Assembly: GCF_030731595.1 (NCBI RefSeq)
Contig: NZ_JANQTS010000128.1
Location: forward strand, 1-64,000
DNA from: Yoonia sp.
GTDB taxonomy: Bacteria > Pseudomonadota > Alphaproteobacteria > Rhodobacterales > Rhodobacteraceae
Direction of reading: 5' to 3'
Length of the DNA: 64,000 bases
In this document: positions 18,631-35,721 of the stretch, in pieces
Layout: every line of letters begins with the position of its first letter
How positions within the stretch are numbered: position 1 is the first letter of the stretch
Notes under the pieces: model-generated
What the model was told of the DNA's origin: nothing
What the model saw: only the letters and a program-made list of their open reading frames with translations
Databases searched by the model: none
Position numbers and translations under genes: made by a program

Positions 18631-19476
18631 GTGCGCTGGCCCGCTGATGCCAAAGACTGGCCGCTCGCGGAATATTCGCGGCAGGTATTGCACCGGCCCC
18701 ACCGCTGGCACGTGCAAGAGGCGGGGACCGGTCCGACCATTCTGCTGATCCACGGTGCAGGGGGTGCGACGCACAGCTTTCGCGGGCTGTTACCCATTCT
18801 GGCGAAGACGCACCAGGTGGTCGCCGTGGATTTGCCTGGTCAAGGGTTCACCCAACTTGGTGCGCAGCAACGCTGCGGGCTGGATCATATGGCCGAAGAT
18901 CTGCTGTCGCTTTGCCGCAGCGAAAGCTGGGAACCCGAAATGATTGTCGCCCATTCCGCGGGAGCCGCGATTGCGTTGCGACTTTGGGAGCTGGGGCTTC
19001 ACCCATCCAAAGGCATTGTCGGGATCAACGCCGCACTAGGGAACTTCAAGGGCATGGCCGGATGGCTCTTTCCGGTCATGGCAAAGGCACTGGCGATCAC
19101 GCCGTTCAGTGCAAGTATTTTTGCAGGCACGACAACTCGGAATGCCGTGCGAAACCTTCTGCGCGGCACAGGTTCAACGCTCGATCAGCAGGGACTGGAA
19201 CTTTACTATCGGCTTGCGACAGACAAGGCCCATGTGGACGGCACACTATCCATGATGGCGCAGTGGAAGCTGGATGGATTGCTGTCTCGTTTAGGTCAGA
19301 TTGATGCACCGGTGCAACTGATCACAGGCCTATCGGATGTTGCTGTGCCCCCACAAGTGAGCCGGGATGCCGCAACCGTTTTGCCCAATGCTTTGCTGAC
19401 TGAATTGGCAAATCTTGGCCATTTGGCCCATGAGGAAGACCCCGAAACGATAGCGCGGCTCATTCTGGAAATATGA
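18631..19476 (+). CDS. bchO: BchO, alpha/beta hydrolase of the Mg chelatase operon
   Basis: A 281-residue alpha/beta hydrolase, always found with bchI and bchD in phototrophic proteobacteria; its reaction is not established. The oxyanion region LLIHGAGGATHSF and the nucleophile elbow AHSAGAA are present. It starts at GTG 18631, five bases after bchD, with GGGAGA at 18617-18622. Last gene of crtA-bchIDO. Confidence 0.92.
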   Translation: MRWPADAKDWPLAEYSRQVLHRPHRWHVQEAGTGPTILLIHGAGGATHSFRGLLPILAKTHQVVAVDLPGQGFTQLGAQQRCGLDHMAEDLLSLCRSESWEPEMIVAHSAGAAIALRLWELGLHPSKGIVGINAALGNFKGMAGWLFPVMAKALAITPFSASIFAGTTTRNAVRNLLRGTGSTLDQQGLELYYRLATDKAHVDGTLSMMAQWKLDGLLSRLGQIDAPVQLITGLSDVAVPPQVSRDAATVLPNALLTELANLGHLAHEEDPETIARLILEI

Positions 19477-19507
19477 AAGGCCGCCAGAGTTTCCCCTGAC
19501 GGCCAAA
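19476..19507 (-). terminator. hairpin terminator of cycA, overlapping the bchO end
   Basis: GGCCGCCAG (19479-19487) and CTGACGGCC (19496-19504) pair over nine positions with one mismatch. On the minus strand the stem is followed by TTT, so it mainly serves cycA; the last base of the bchO stop codon lies at its edge. Confidence 0.6.
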
Positions 19508-19528
19508 GTCATTCACATCAGACTGTGA

Positions 19529-19990
19529 TTAGTTTGTTGCAGCAGCTTCTTCCGCGCCGAAAGTCGACAGGTAAGCATAAAGGTCATAGGCCTGCGATTC
19601 TTCACGGACCTGATAGGCCATCTTACCACGCGCACGACGGTCCTCTAGAACCTCGCGCAACCAGCCTGTCGGGTCCTGAACGTAGCCAACGAACGCAGCT
19701 TCAGTCCAAGGTGTTCCAGCTTCGCCCAACGCGATAAGAGAATCGCTATAGCGGAACCCTTCAATCGAGCCCATGGTCCGGCCAGCGATGCCATAAAGGT
19801 TAGGGCCTGTCTGTGCATTACGACCGGCAAGCACCTCACCGGATGCATCTGCTACCACGTGGCATGCAACACACTGACGGTTGAATTGCTCTTCACCCGC
19901 GGCGGCGTCGCCGATTGTTGCGGCATGGCCGTCTGCAAAAGCGGGTGCGGAAAGTACAGCAAACACTGCTGCAATAGTAAAACGTTTCAT
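19529..19990 (-). CDS. cycA: cytochrome c2-like electron carrier
   Basis: A 153-residue periplasmic class I cytochrome c. The signal peptide ends at about residue 19 (APAFA), the haem site is CVACH, and the likely axial methionine is in GKMAYQV. The stretch between these contains an extra loop compared with small c-type cytochromes, as in cytochrome c2/c551 of this family. It would shuttle electrons between the bc1 complex and the reaction centre. It lies 112 bases beyond hemA at the end of the superoperon. Confidence 0.88.
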   Translation of the reverse strand: MKRFTIAAVFAVLSAPAFADGHAATIGDAAAGEEQFNRQCVACHVVADASGEVLAGRNAQTGPNLYGIAGRTMGSIEGFRYSDSLIALGEAGTPWTEAAFVGYVQDPTGWLREVLEDRRARGKMAYQVREESQAYDLYAYLSTFGAEEAAATN

Positions 19991-20102
19991 GATCGTATTC
20001 CTCTTCGATCTGATTCTGTGACCGTTCGCCCCAGTCGCGTTGCAATGTAATACAATCGACGGGGCGGTCTACCCCCGTATGCAAAAGAATATGTGATAGG
20101 CG

Positions 20103-21317
20103 TCAGGCCACCGCATGCGCGAGCGCGCATTGCTTCCACAAAACCCTTAACGCATTGATAAGATGGTCGATATCTGAGTCGTCATGCAGTGGAGAAGGCG
20201 TAAATCGCAACCGCTCGGTACCCTTTGGGACGGTCGGATAGTTAATCGGCTGCACATAAATATCCCATTCGCGCATAAGATAATCCGCCAACATCCGCGT
20301 CTTGACCGGGTCGCCGATCATTACCGGAACGATATGGCTTTCGTTCTCCATATGCGGGATTCCCTCGCGGTCCAGCGCGGCGCGCAGGCGTGCAACCTGC
20401 CGGCGTTGGCGTGCGCGCTCAAGCTCGGATTCCTTGAGATAGGCAATCGAAGTCCGCGCTGCAGCCGCGACAGCAGGCGGTAAGGCTGTCGTAAAGATGA
20501 ACCCGGACGCAAAGCTGCGGATAAAGTCGCAAAGCGCGGCAGAGCCGGTAATATACCCGCCCACAACGCCAAAGGCTTTACCCAATGTGCCTTCGATCAG
20601 CGTGATGCGATCAGCGAGACCTTCGCGTTCGCTCACGCCGCCACCGCGTGGGCCGTACATACCAACGGCGTGGACCTCGTCCAGATAGGTCATCGCGCCA
20701 TATTTCTCGGCAACTTCGACAATCTCGCGGATAGGCGCAATGTCACCGTCCATGGAATAGACACTTTCAAACGCGACGATCTTGGGTACATCGGCAGGCA
20801 GGGCGCGCAGCTTCATTTCCAGATCATGCACATCGTTGTGCTTCCAGATCACCTTGTTGGCGCGGGAATGGCGGATGCCTTCGATCATGGACGCGTGGTT
20901 GCCAGAGTCAGACAGGATCACACAGTTTTCCAGGCGGCTACCCAAAGTCGAGAGCGCGGCCCAGTTCGATACATAGCCCGAGGTGAACAGCAATGCCGCC
21001 TCTTTGCCGTGCAGATCGGCCAATTCGCGTTCCAGCAGCAGGTGGTCGTGGTTTGTACCTGAAATGTTGCGGGTGCCGCCTGCACCGGTGCCGGTCCGTT
21101 CGACCGCTTCGCACATTGCGGCGATCACCTTGGGGTGCTGGCCCATCCCCAGATAGTCATTCGAACACCAGACAGTGACATCCCGTACACCGTCTTCGGC
21201 ATGGTTGGCCGCGCGGGGGAATTTGCCGCATTTGCGCTCCAGCTCGGCGAAGTAACGATAGTTGCCTTCGTCTTTGAGTTGGTTCAGCTGGGCATTGAAT
21301 AAAGCGTCAAAATCCAT
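20103..21317 (-). CDS. hemA: 5-aminolevulinate synthase
   Basis: A 404-residue PLP enzyme making 5-aminolevulinate from glycine and succinyl-CoA, the first step of tetrapyrrole synthesis by the C4 route. The PLP lysine lies in [16 protein letters not shown], and the conserved [12 protein letters not shown]-like start ([12 protein letters not shown]) is present. I choose the ATG at 21317 ([11 protein letters not shown]) by similarity to Rhodobacter HemA; an ATG at 21326, overlapping the puhE stop by 4 bases, is the alternative. Its place at the end of the bch/puh superoperon links precursor supply to bacteriochlorophyll synthesis. Confidence 0.95.
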   Translation of the reverse strand: MDFDALFNAQLNQLKDEGNYRYFAELERKCGKFPRAANHAEDGVRDVTVWCSNDYLGMGQHPKVIAAMCEAVERTGTGAGGTRNISGTNHDHLLLERELADLHGKEAALLFTSGYVSNWAALSTLGSRLENCVILSDSGNHASMIEGIRHSRANKVIWKHNDVHDLEMKLRALPADVPKIVAFESVYSMDGDIAPIREIVEVAEKYGAMTYLDEVHAVGMYGPRGGGVSEREGLADRITLIEGTLGKAFGVVGGYITGSAALCDFIRSFASGFIFTTALPPAVAAAARTSIAYLKESELERARQRRQVARLRAALDREGIPHMENESHIVPVMIGDPVKTRMLADYLMREWDIYVQPINYPTVPKGTERLRFTPSPLHDDSDIDHLINALRVLWKQCALAHAVA

Positions 21318-21322
21318 CGGTC

Positions 21323-22108
21323 TCATCTTTCTTCATTGGTCATCGTTTTGGGCGCGGGCAACATCCAGCGCCATAGTTTTGCATCAGGCAATGGAACAAC
21401 CATCAACCAATGTTCGATAAGTGCCAAAGCCGTCAAAGCGGTCAGCAACGTAAAGCCCATGACAGTCGCGTCCGAGCCTGCATTCCACAGACGTTCGACA
21501 CAAACGACCAGCATCGCGGTCAGAATCGTAATTGCGACAGGGAACGCATAGGTGATCGGCCCCCGACAAAAGTAGGACTTGATATGCGCCAGCTTGGCCG
21601 GCACAAACTCTGTGTTTATGCGCGGGACCCCATAGAAAAGGTTCATTTTGGCAAGGATACGAGCCAAAAACAGAACCATGTAAGTGGCCAAGGCCATCTG
21701 ATTTGGCGCACCGCTTGACGCATAAACCAGCGCCAGCAAAGCAACGGTCAACAACAGTTCATGGTATGCGAGGGTCGCAAAGGCGCGAAAGAACCGAGCT
21801 TGGCCTTTCAACCCTGGTAGGCAATCATCCTTCATCGGACCTGTCACCACACCTGCGAGGAAGGCCAGTTCGATCCAACCCCATATCGCCAAGGCACCCA
21901 AGAATCCATGATAAACGCCAACGACACTGGCGTCAGACAAGGACATCCACACTGCCCAAGTGCCCAGGCCCAGCAGGGGCAGCCCTGCCAGAACTGTCTG
22001 CAAGTGTCGACCGCTCCGGTCAGCCCGACGCACCGCCAGCAAAATTACCCCAGTGGAAAACCACCAGATAAAAATTGCAAAAAGCGCTGCGACTACGGGT
22101 GATGACAT
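21323..22108 (-). CDS. puhE: photosynthetic complex assembly protein PuhE (DUF3623)
   Basis: A 261-residue membrane protein with six to seven hydrophobic segments, matching the PuhE/DUF3623 family (motifs EHW-like [20 protein letters not shown] and [18 protein letters not shown]). In Rhodobacter capsulatus, PuhE influences bacteriochlorophyll production and reaction-centre assembly. It starts within the acsF stop (TGATG overlap). Confidence 0.9.
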   Translation of the reverse strand: MSSPVVAALFAIFIWWFSTGVILLAVRRADRSGRHLQTVLAGLPLLGLGTWAVWMSLSDASVVGVYHGFLGALAIWGWIELAFLAGVVTGPMKDDCLPGLKGQARFFRAFATLAYHELLLTVALLALVYASSGAPNQMALATYMVLFLARILAKMNLFYGVPRINTEFVPAKLAHIKSYFCRGPITYAFPVAITILTAMLVVCVERLWNAGSDATVMGFTLLTALTALALIEHWLMVVPLPDAKLWRWMLPAPKTMTNEER

Positions 22109-23226
22109 CAGTAAGCTGGCTCCATGCGTGGGCTTGCAGGAACGGTGTTCTTTTCAACAGGGATCAACAAAAGCGAGATAAAACCAACCCCCGCCTTTGC
22201 CGTGCCGGACATCCGCTTCAGCCAGCCGCCAAGACCGCCTTGCTTGCGGCCCGCCGCAATCTGGACGTTCGCCGCCTGCATCTTGTTCAGCGTCGGTATC
22301 CAGCGCGGATGGTCGATATCCAAAGTCATCGGGAACACTTGCTTGCTGATATCGGACGTCTTGCGGAAGACTTCCTGCCCGTACCACGCCGGATCGACAC
22401 CCAGCGCTTTGTGGAACTCGGGGCGCTGGTGGTCGCGGATCCACATGGTCGAGAAAACGGCAGTCAGGAAAAACTTGATCCAGAGTTTGTTGGAAAAGGA
22501 TTCCGTCAGCTTGGGATCTGTCTTGAGCAGCAGGGCAAAGGCCTCGCCGTGCGAGAACTCGTCGTTGCACCATTCGCAGAACCATTTGAAGATCGGATGA
22601 AAGCGATGCTCGGGGTGTTGCTCTAGATGGCGGTAGATCGTGATGTAGCGGGCATAGCCGATCTTTTCGGACAGGTATGTCGCATAATAGATGAACTTGG
22701 GGCGGAAATAGGTGTATTTCTTCGCCTGCGTCAAGAAGCCAAGGTTCACAGCGATCCCTGCTTCACGCAGAGCATCATTGATGAAACCGGCATGGCGCGC
22801 TTCGTCACGGGCCATCAGCTGGAACAATTCCGTGATGTCCTTATTCGATCCACGGCGCTTCATCTCTTTGTAAAGCACACAGCCCGAAAATTCAGCGGTG
22901 CAGGACGAGATCAGAAAATCGATGAATTCGGCCTTGAGCTTGGGCTCCATCCCGTCCCAGTCGACGTGATCCCAATCTTCGTTCTTGCGAAAATGGCCTT
23001 TGTTCGGGTCGGCTTTCATCTGCCCGATCAGAACATCCCAATCCTTGCGCACGGGCGAGACATCAATCGCATCCATCTCGGCAAAGTCAGTGGTATAAAA
23101 GCGCGGGGTCAGCAATGTATTGGACATCGCGACTTTGGTTGCTTCTTCGTTTGTCAGCGGCGGCAGCGCCTCTTGGGCTGCAATGGCTTCTTCTGCTGTC
23201 GCAGCAGTGGACGAGTGCATGTTCAT
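22108..23226 (-). CDS. acsF: aerobic Mg-protoporphyrin IX monomethyl ester cyclase
   Basis: A 372-residue diiron oxygenase that closes the fifth (E) ring of the bacteriochlorophyll precursor with molecular oxygen. Diiron ligands are visible in AEFSGCVLYKEM, ARDEARHAGF and NDEFSHGEAF. It is the oxygen-dependent alternative to the radical-SAM enzyme BchE. It overlaps the upstream 98-residue gene by 4 bases and puhE by 1, so translation is coupled. Presence of AcsF fits an aerobic phototroph. Confidence 0.96.
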   Translation of the reverse strand: MNMHSSTAATAEEAIAAQEALPPLTNEEATKVAMSNTLLTPRFYTTDFAEMDAIDVSPVRKDWDVLIGQMKADPNKGHFRKNEDWDHVDWDGMEPKLKAEFIDFLISSCTAEFSGCVLYKEMKRRGSNKDITELFQLMARDEARHAGFINDALREAGIAVNLGFLTQAKKYTYFRPKFIYYATYLSEKIGYARYITIYRHLEQHPEHRFHPIFKWFCEWCNDEFSHGEAFALLLKTDPKLTESFSNKLWIKFFLTAVFSTMWIRDHQRPEFHKALGVDPAWYGQEVFRKTSDISKQVFPMTLDIDHPRWIPTLNKMQAANVQIAAGRKQGGLGGWLKRMSGTAKAGVGFISLLLIPVEKNTVPASPRMEPAY

Positions 23227-23519
23227 GACATCACCTCTTCGCTAAATGAGAATTCGCAGAGTTCCATAAACTCGAAATCGCCGGTGGCGCGGGTCCAAAG
23301 CTGCTCGATCTTGGAGGCGCGGGTAATCACCGCTGTGCGCTTTTCCTCGATCATCTCGCCAAAGGCGGCCATGATTTCAGGCCCCTGAACCTGAACCGTA
23401 TCGCCCGGATTGATGACCGCGCCGTTGTCCAGACGGACATGCGCCGAAAGTTCTTCAAACCGATGCGAGATCGTGACCGTGCAAGGTGCGGTTTCCTTTT
23501 CTCTGAATAGTAGTCCCAT
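23223..23519 (-). CDS. small conserved protein between puhC and acsF
   Basis: A 98-residue soluble protein with no signal peptide or membrane segment. It has a mixed beta-rich centre (VTISHRFEELSAHVRLDNGAVINPGDTVQVQG) that could be a small barrel, and an acidic end. It is overlapped by acsF by 4 bases. Genes at this place occur in related photosynthesis clusters (some naming schemes use puhD), but I cannot assign a function. Coupling to acsF suggests a role in the cyclase step, perhaps as an accessory factor; this is inference only. Confidence 0.8.
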   Translation of the reverse strand: MGLLFREKETAPCTVTISHRFEELSAHVRLDNGAVINPGDTVQVQGPEIMAAFGEMIEEKRTAVITRASKIEQLWTRATGDFEFMELCEFSFSEEVMS

Positions 23520-23567
23520 GTGAGTTCCCTTTCACTTTGGGCGCGGGTGGCTAACCCACGCACAGTT

Positions 23568-24044
23568 TCACTTCAGCAGGTTTCCGAACGCTGCCACATT
23601 ATCTTTGCCGTACCCAATCAATTCGACCGAAAGATCAATGCTCGGGTCAATTACAGCAATATTTCCATTCTCACGGCGAACGACCTGCACGGGCGGGTTT
23701 CCGACAACACCCGCGACTTTCCGGTCCCGGTCGAACACGCGACCAATTACTCCCAGAAAACCGGCCATCTCGTCCGAGGAAGTCGCGAGCAGGTTTCCAG
23801 CCGTATCATGTACAGAGTAGACGCCGCTGCGATCGCCTGTCATCACGATTTCAAGCGATTGCACAACGGGTGCTTCGACCAGCACACCGGTCATCGGCAG
23901 ATTATGCTCTTTGCTGTAGGCAACCAAGGCAAGGCAGCCGAACATAAGGCCGAACATGGCCACCACCAGGAACGTAGGCACCATTTGCTCGTCGTTCCGG
24001 CGCATCTCTTTTTGCAGTTTAGCGAATTTCACAATTTCCGACAT
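23568..24044 (-). CDS. puhC: photosynthetic complex assembly protein PuhC
   Basis: A 158-residue protein with one N-terminal membrane helix (about residues 22-42) and a periplasmic beta-rich domain, the PuhC design. In Rhodobacter it is needed for proper assembly of the reaction centre with the core antenna. It lies 6 bases downstream of puhB. Full length. Confidence 0.9.
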   Translation of the reverse strand: MSEIVKFAKLQKEMRRNDEQMVPTFLVVAMFGLMFGCLALVAYSKEHNLPMTGVLVEAPVVQSLEIVMTGDRSGVYSVHDTAGNLLATSSDEMAGFLGVIGRVFDRDRKVAGVVGNPPVQVVRRENGNIAVIDPSIDLSVELIGYGKDNVAAFGNLLK

Positions 24045-24050
24045 CTCGTG

Positions 24051-24686
24051 TTACTCCGCCGCGACGGCATTGCCGTGTGTTGCGACACGCGCGATGCGCG
24101 GCTCTGAAATGCGGGTCTCGGCGGCATCTGCAAAGATACGTGCGACGCTTTCAGCATCGGGGATGCTGCGCAAGGCTGGCTGGGTACGCGAAATATACCA
24201 AGGCCGCACATGGGGCCATGTCATCAGATAGGAAATCCGGGTATCACCGATGATTTCGAAGGCCAGCGTACCGTGACCGGATTTGGTGACTTCAAGCTTG
24301 GCGGTGCCGATGCAGACGTAGGGCAGGTTCAGCGTCATCGTGAGGGCTGCACCAATGCGCATCGCGACGCGCTTGTTTGTCAGGGTATAGACCGTCGAAC
24401 GGGCCTGAATATAGGCAATACCATACATGATCCCGCAGGCCACGATGCCCATAATAATGAACGGCACTCCATGCATCAGTGCGATGCCCATAGGGAAATC
24501 AACAGATGAGACACCGACGCGCCAAATGGCAAGCAGGACAAAATAGCCAGCAACCCAACGCAAGCCCCAGGCATCACGGGCCAGTCGGGCGGGATCAGGT
24601 GACCCTTGCCACAAGATGTGTTCGTCTTCTGGCAACGCCTCTGGCAGTCCGCGGACAGGTTCGAATTTAAAATCGTCATGGCTCAT
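24051..24686 (-). CDS. puhB: photosynthetic complex assembly protein PuhB
   Basis: A 211-residue membrane protein with about three membrane helices and a PH-like domain (TNKRVAMRIGAALTMTLNLPY, typical of PuhB). It aids assembly of the reaction centre. The start at ATG 24686 (MSHDDFKFEP) is preferred; the open frame to 24908 would overlap puhA heavily. It sits 58 bases after puhA. Confidence 0.92.
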   Translation of the reverse strand: MSHDDFKFEPVRGLPEALPEDEHILWQGSPDPARLARDAWGLRWVAGYFVLLAIWRVGVSSVDFPMGIALMHGVPFIIMGIVACGIMYGIAYIQARSTVYTLTNKRVAMRIGAALTMTLNLPYVCIGTAKLEVTKSGHGTLAFEIIGDTRISYLMTWPHVRPWYISRTQPALRSIPDAESVARIFADAAETRISEPRIARVATHGNAVAAE

Positions 24687-24744
24687 TTTAGTGTTCCCTT
24701 TTGGTAAGCAGCTGCTCCGGTGGCTGACCGGAGCAGCGTGTTGG

Positions 24745-25527
24745 TTAAATGACCGGCTGCGATCTGGAAGGCGCCGCATAGAGTGTGCCGCCCCCGTAGT
24801 AGGCCATGATCTTGTCTTCCTCGAGGACGGTGACCTCGTCGGCTTTCTTGGTTGTTGGCACATTGTCCCAGTTGTGAGCATGAAGCGAACGTACCGTGAC
24901 GCGATCACTGCCGATCTTTGCCATGTTCATTGGGATCAGACGTGTCTTGCCGGATCCTTCTGGGTTCAGATCCACAGTCAGGTAACGGACCATTTGCTCT
25001 GGTACGTCGATCCACATGTCGATCACACGGCCCACAACTTCACCGTCACCACCGACGACAGCCTTGCCACGCGGATCGCGCCCAGCGGACACATGGAATT
25101 CAGACAGTGTGGCCATCGGCTTGATCTTGGCATGACCATGGGCGTCCAGTTCTGGCGCGTCACGGCGGGGTGCCCATGAAGCTGGACCGACACCATCAAT
25201 CATCGGATCGCCTGTCGGGATCCAAGGTGAACCGCTCGCGGCAGAAGATGCTGCAAGTGCCAGATCTGTCCGCATCTTGCTGTCTTCATACTCACGAGAT
25301 GGAACGGTCAGAGTGCCGCGACCATCACGCAGATGAAAGGTCTTTGCACCCGGCACCGGCCAAAGGCTTTCGTTCGCTGGCGGCTCGTCATCGTCAGCAC
25401 GCAAAGGATACCCTTCGCGCATGTTTTCGGTCTGCAGGTAAATCACAAGCCCTGCAAAGAAAATCCAGAAGAGCCAGATTGCTGCGCTCGCCAGATCGAA
25501 GTCTCCAAAGAAGGTTACACCAACCAT
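24745..25527 (-). CDS. puhA: reaction centre H subunit
   Basis: A 260-residue protein with one membrane helix near the N-terminus (about residues 12-30, AAIWLFWIFFAGLVIYLQTENMR) and a cytoplasmic PRC-barrel domain (VVGGDGEVVGRVIDMWIDVPEQ). It caps the L and M subunits and governs proton delivery to the secondary quinone. The L and M genes (pufLM) are not in this window. It follows lhaA after 19 bases. Confidence 0.97.
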   Translation of the reverse strand: MVGVTFFGDFDLASAAIWLFWIFFAGLVIYLQTENMREGYPLRADDDEPPANESLWPVPGAKTFHLRDGRGTLTVPSREYEDSKMRTDLALAASSAASGSPWIPTGDPMIDGVGPASWAPRRDAPELDAHGHAKIKPMATLSEFHVSAGRDPRGKAVVGGDGEVVGRVIDMWIDVPEQMVRYLTVDLNPEGSGKTRLIPMNMAKIGSDRVTVRSLHAHNWDNVPTTKKADEVTVLEEDKIMAYYGGGTLYAAPSRSQPVI

Positions 25528-25546
25528 TGTATGATCCTTTCGGTGT

Positions 25547-26977
25547 TTAGGTCGGGAACTCTACCAATCCCAGCTTGGCAGAATTTCCCAGTGTCATGGG
25601 CCGCAACCGCACAAGCGGCCCCAGCACAATCAGGGTGATGAAAAGAAGGCCAATTTCGGTGTGATAGACAACCGAATAGCCAGTGGCAGGCGTGGCGAGC
25701 GCCTCTCCCAAAGTGCCGTTCCCAGCGGCATGGTTCACAAGGTCACGAAGCGTGCCCCCGATAAAGATGGAAAGCCCGGCACCGGTGGCTTGGGCGGCCC
25801 CCCATGCACCAAGGGCCAAACCGCGACCGGCATTGCCGATTGCAGGCATCGTCATTGCGGCAGTCAGGGTCGACACCCCGAACAGCCCGCCACCGAATCC
25901 GATCAGTGCGGCGCCAAGATAGAACAGCGCGGGCGAGCCCAGCGGCGCAGAAAAGATCACGCAGCAAAAGGCCGCGACGCCGGCAAGGATGCCGCGTGCG
26001 CACATGCGATACGGGTCTGTACCGCTGGCCAGCCAACGGGCCGCGAATCCAAACGCGATCACCGCACCCGTTGCCCAAGTCGCCGTCAGCAGCGTGGTCG
26101 CAGAAACGGAAAGGCCCAGAATTTCGCCGCCATAAGGCTCAAGCAAGACATCCTGCATATTGAAAGCCATCGTGCCAAGAAACACGACCAGCAACAGGCG
26201 ACCAGCATCGCCACCTTTTGCAAGATCGCGCCAGGCATCGCGGAAGGTGGGCGATGCCTCTTCGCGTTCGGCTTTGGTCATTGGCTTGACCTTTTCCTGC
26301 TTCCACAGGGCGATCAGGTTCAAAAGCAGTGTCACCACAGCCGTACCTTGCACGACCTGCACAAGCCGCAGCGCCGAGTAATCGCGCAGCAAAGCGCCGA
26401 TCAGGATGGCGGCAACGGCCATACCAACAAGGTTCATCACATAAAGCAGGGCGACAACTTTGGGCCGCGTTTCTTCGGTCGCACGATCAGCGGCAAGCGC
26501 CAGTCCGGCGGTCTGCGTCATATGCATCCCGAAACCGGTCATCAGGAAGGCAAGCGCCGCACCCACGTAACCGGCCCAATCAACATCAAGCGTCCGGTCA
26601 CCCGACAGTACCAAAAGCGCCATCGGCATGATCGCCAAACCGCCAAACTGCCACATGGTGCCAAGCCAAAGGTAAGGAATACGCTTCCAGCCGATGGCGG
26701 ATTTGTAGTTGTCTGATTTGTGGCCCACCAGCGCACGTAACGGTGCAACAAGGACGGGCAGCGCAATCATCGCGGCAACCAGCATCGCGCCGATGTTCAA
26801 TTCAACAATCATCACACGGTTCAGCGTGCCCAACAGCATGACAGCCGCCATACCAACAGACACCTGAAACAGCGACAGCCTCAGTAGCTGGCTCAGCGGC
26901 AGGTCATCACTTACCGCATCGCTGAACGGCAGGAGGTCTACTGAAAGCTTCTTGAGCGATGATGCTTTGAATATCAC
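25547..26977 (-). CDS. lhaA: light-harvesting complex assembly protein LhaA (PucC family)
   Basis: A 476-residue major-facilitator-like membrane protein with about twelve helices. The conserved start of the BCD/PucC family is plain (LRLSLFQVSVGMAAVMLLGTLNRVMIVEL and HKSDNYKSAIGWKRIPYLW). It assists LH1 assembly, perhaps by handling bacteriochlorophyll. Its start overlaps bchM by 4 bases, and puhA follows. Confidence 0.94.
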   Translation of the reverse strand: MIFKASSLKKLSVDLLPFSDAVSDDLPLSQLLRLSLFQVSVGMAAVMLLGTLNRVMIVELNIGAMLVAAMIALPVLVAPLRALVGHKSDNYKSAIGWKRIPYLWLGTMWQFGGLAIMPMALLVLSGDRTLDVDWAGYVGAALAFLMTGFGMHMTQTAGLALAADRATEETRPKVVALLYVMNLVGMAVAAILIGALLRDYSALRLVQVVQGTAVVTLLLNLIALWKQEKVKPMTKAEREEASPTFRDAWRDLAKGGDAGRLLLVVFLGTMAFNMQDVLLEPYGGEILGLSVSATTLLTATWATGAVIAFGFAARWLASGTDPYRMCARGILAGVAAFCCVIFSAPLGSPALFYLGAALIGFGGGLFGVSTLTAAMTMPAIGNAGRGLALGAWGAAQATGAGLSIFIGGTLRDLVNHAAGNGTLGEALATPATGYSVVYHTEIGLLFITLIVLGPLVRLRPMTLGNSAKLGLVEFPT

Positions 26978-27665
26978 TTTGTTGTTCCTTCGAAAACCAA
27001 GGCGCTAGAGAAGTAGAAGCCTGATTTGATCTGATCGATCTCGCGCAAACGGCCCGGAACGCTCGCATCGCGCAAAGCTTGGGCCACACCGGCGGTAGAC
27101 TGCGGGATCATCACAGGGCTGCGATCCGCACGGGGGAAGAGTTTGCCAACACGCCACATCGCCATCAAAGCAGGGGTGCGGGGTGGGAGAGTAAATACAA
27201 ACTTGCCATCAATCCGCGCAGCGGCCCGACCCAACAGGGCTGCGATATCCGGGGCACTGTAGTAAATCATCGAATCCATGGCCAAGGCATGGTCAAATCC
27301 ACCTTCGGTCGCATCAAGCATATCGCCTGCGACCCATGTGATCTGTCCAGCCAGATTGGCAGGCATCCGCTTTGCCGCGATATCGACCAATGCAGGGGAA
27401 ATATCGACAGCCACCACATCCGCGCCGCGCTGGGCCAGTTCCACCGCCATCGCGCCGGTGCCACAGCCTGCATCAAGGATCCGCGCACCGCGCAGATCTT
27501 CGGGCAACTGGGCAAGCATCAGATCACGCATCCGGTCACGGCCCGCACGGACCGTGGCACGAATACCCGATACAGGCGCGTCCGATGTCAAACGCTCCCA
27601 TGTCTTGGTCGCGGTACGGTCGAAATAGTGTTCGACCCGATCCCGTGTGGCGGCATAGTCAGCCA

Positions 27666-27666
<1 letters not shown>
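26974..27666 (-). CDS. bchM: Mg-protoporphyrin IX methyltransferase
   Basis: A 230-residue SAM-dependent methyltransferase that methylates the C13 propionate of Mg-protoporphyrin IX. The SAM motif is ILDAGCGTGAMAVELA; the start YFDRTATKTWERLTSDAPVSGIR is typical of BchM. It shares one base with bchL (TAATG) and four with lhaA. Confidence 0.95.
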
Positions 27667-35447
<7,781 letters not shown>

Positions 35448-35470
35448 GTAATGTCTCCCTGACATCTTCT

Positions 35471-35519
35471 TGTGTAAAGAATACGTGGCGTATTGGCCAA
35501 GTGTCAACTTTAAGTTACA
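35471..35519 (-). promoter_or_regulatory. promoter and PpsR operator of the bchF superoperon
   Basis: TGTCAACTTTAAGTTACA at 35502-35519 is an exact TGT-N12-ACA PpsR palindrome. On the minus strand its end reads TTGACA (35507-35502), a perfect -35 box, followed after 18 bases by TATTCT (35483-35478). The predicted start is near 35471, giving a leader of about 24 bases to bchF. PpsR bound here would block the polymerase directly. Confidence 0.75.
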
Positions 35520-35625
35520 CATTTAGGTGCAAATAGCATGGAATGCGGGAGAGGGACCTAATCTGCTCTTTATACCATGTTTATAAGGACTTTGCGGCTA
35601 TATGTCGCTGGCTGCATACGGAATG

Positions 35626-35666
35626 TGTCAATTTTCTTTGACATTCTTGACCCTGCGAACGACAAT
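35626..35666 (+). promoter_or_regulatory. promoter and PpsR operator of ppaA-ppsR
   Basis: TGTCAATTTTCTTTGACA at 35626-35643 is a second exact TGT-N12-ACA site. Its right part is TTGACA (35638-35643), a perfect -35 box, followed after 17 bases by GACAAT (35661-35666). Transcription would run to ppaA, 56 bases on. This suggests ppaA-ppsR is itself under PpsR control. The bchF site is 124 bases away. Confidence 0.7.
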
Positions 35667-35721
35667 GTCATGAATGCCGCAATGAACGATTGAATCTATT
35701 GAACAAGCCGAGGGTAGGCAG

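Noticed and set aside
25661-26716. 351-codon plus-strand open frame opposite lhaA
   Set aside because: Low-complexity charged composition typical of antisense to a hydrophobic membrane protein.
27020-27050. TTGATCTGATCGAT resembling an FNR box
   Set aside because: It lies within bchM coding sequence and does not match TTGAT-N4-ATCAA.
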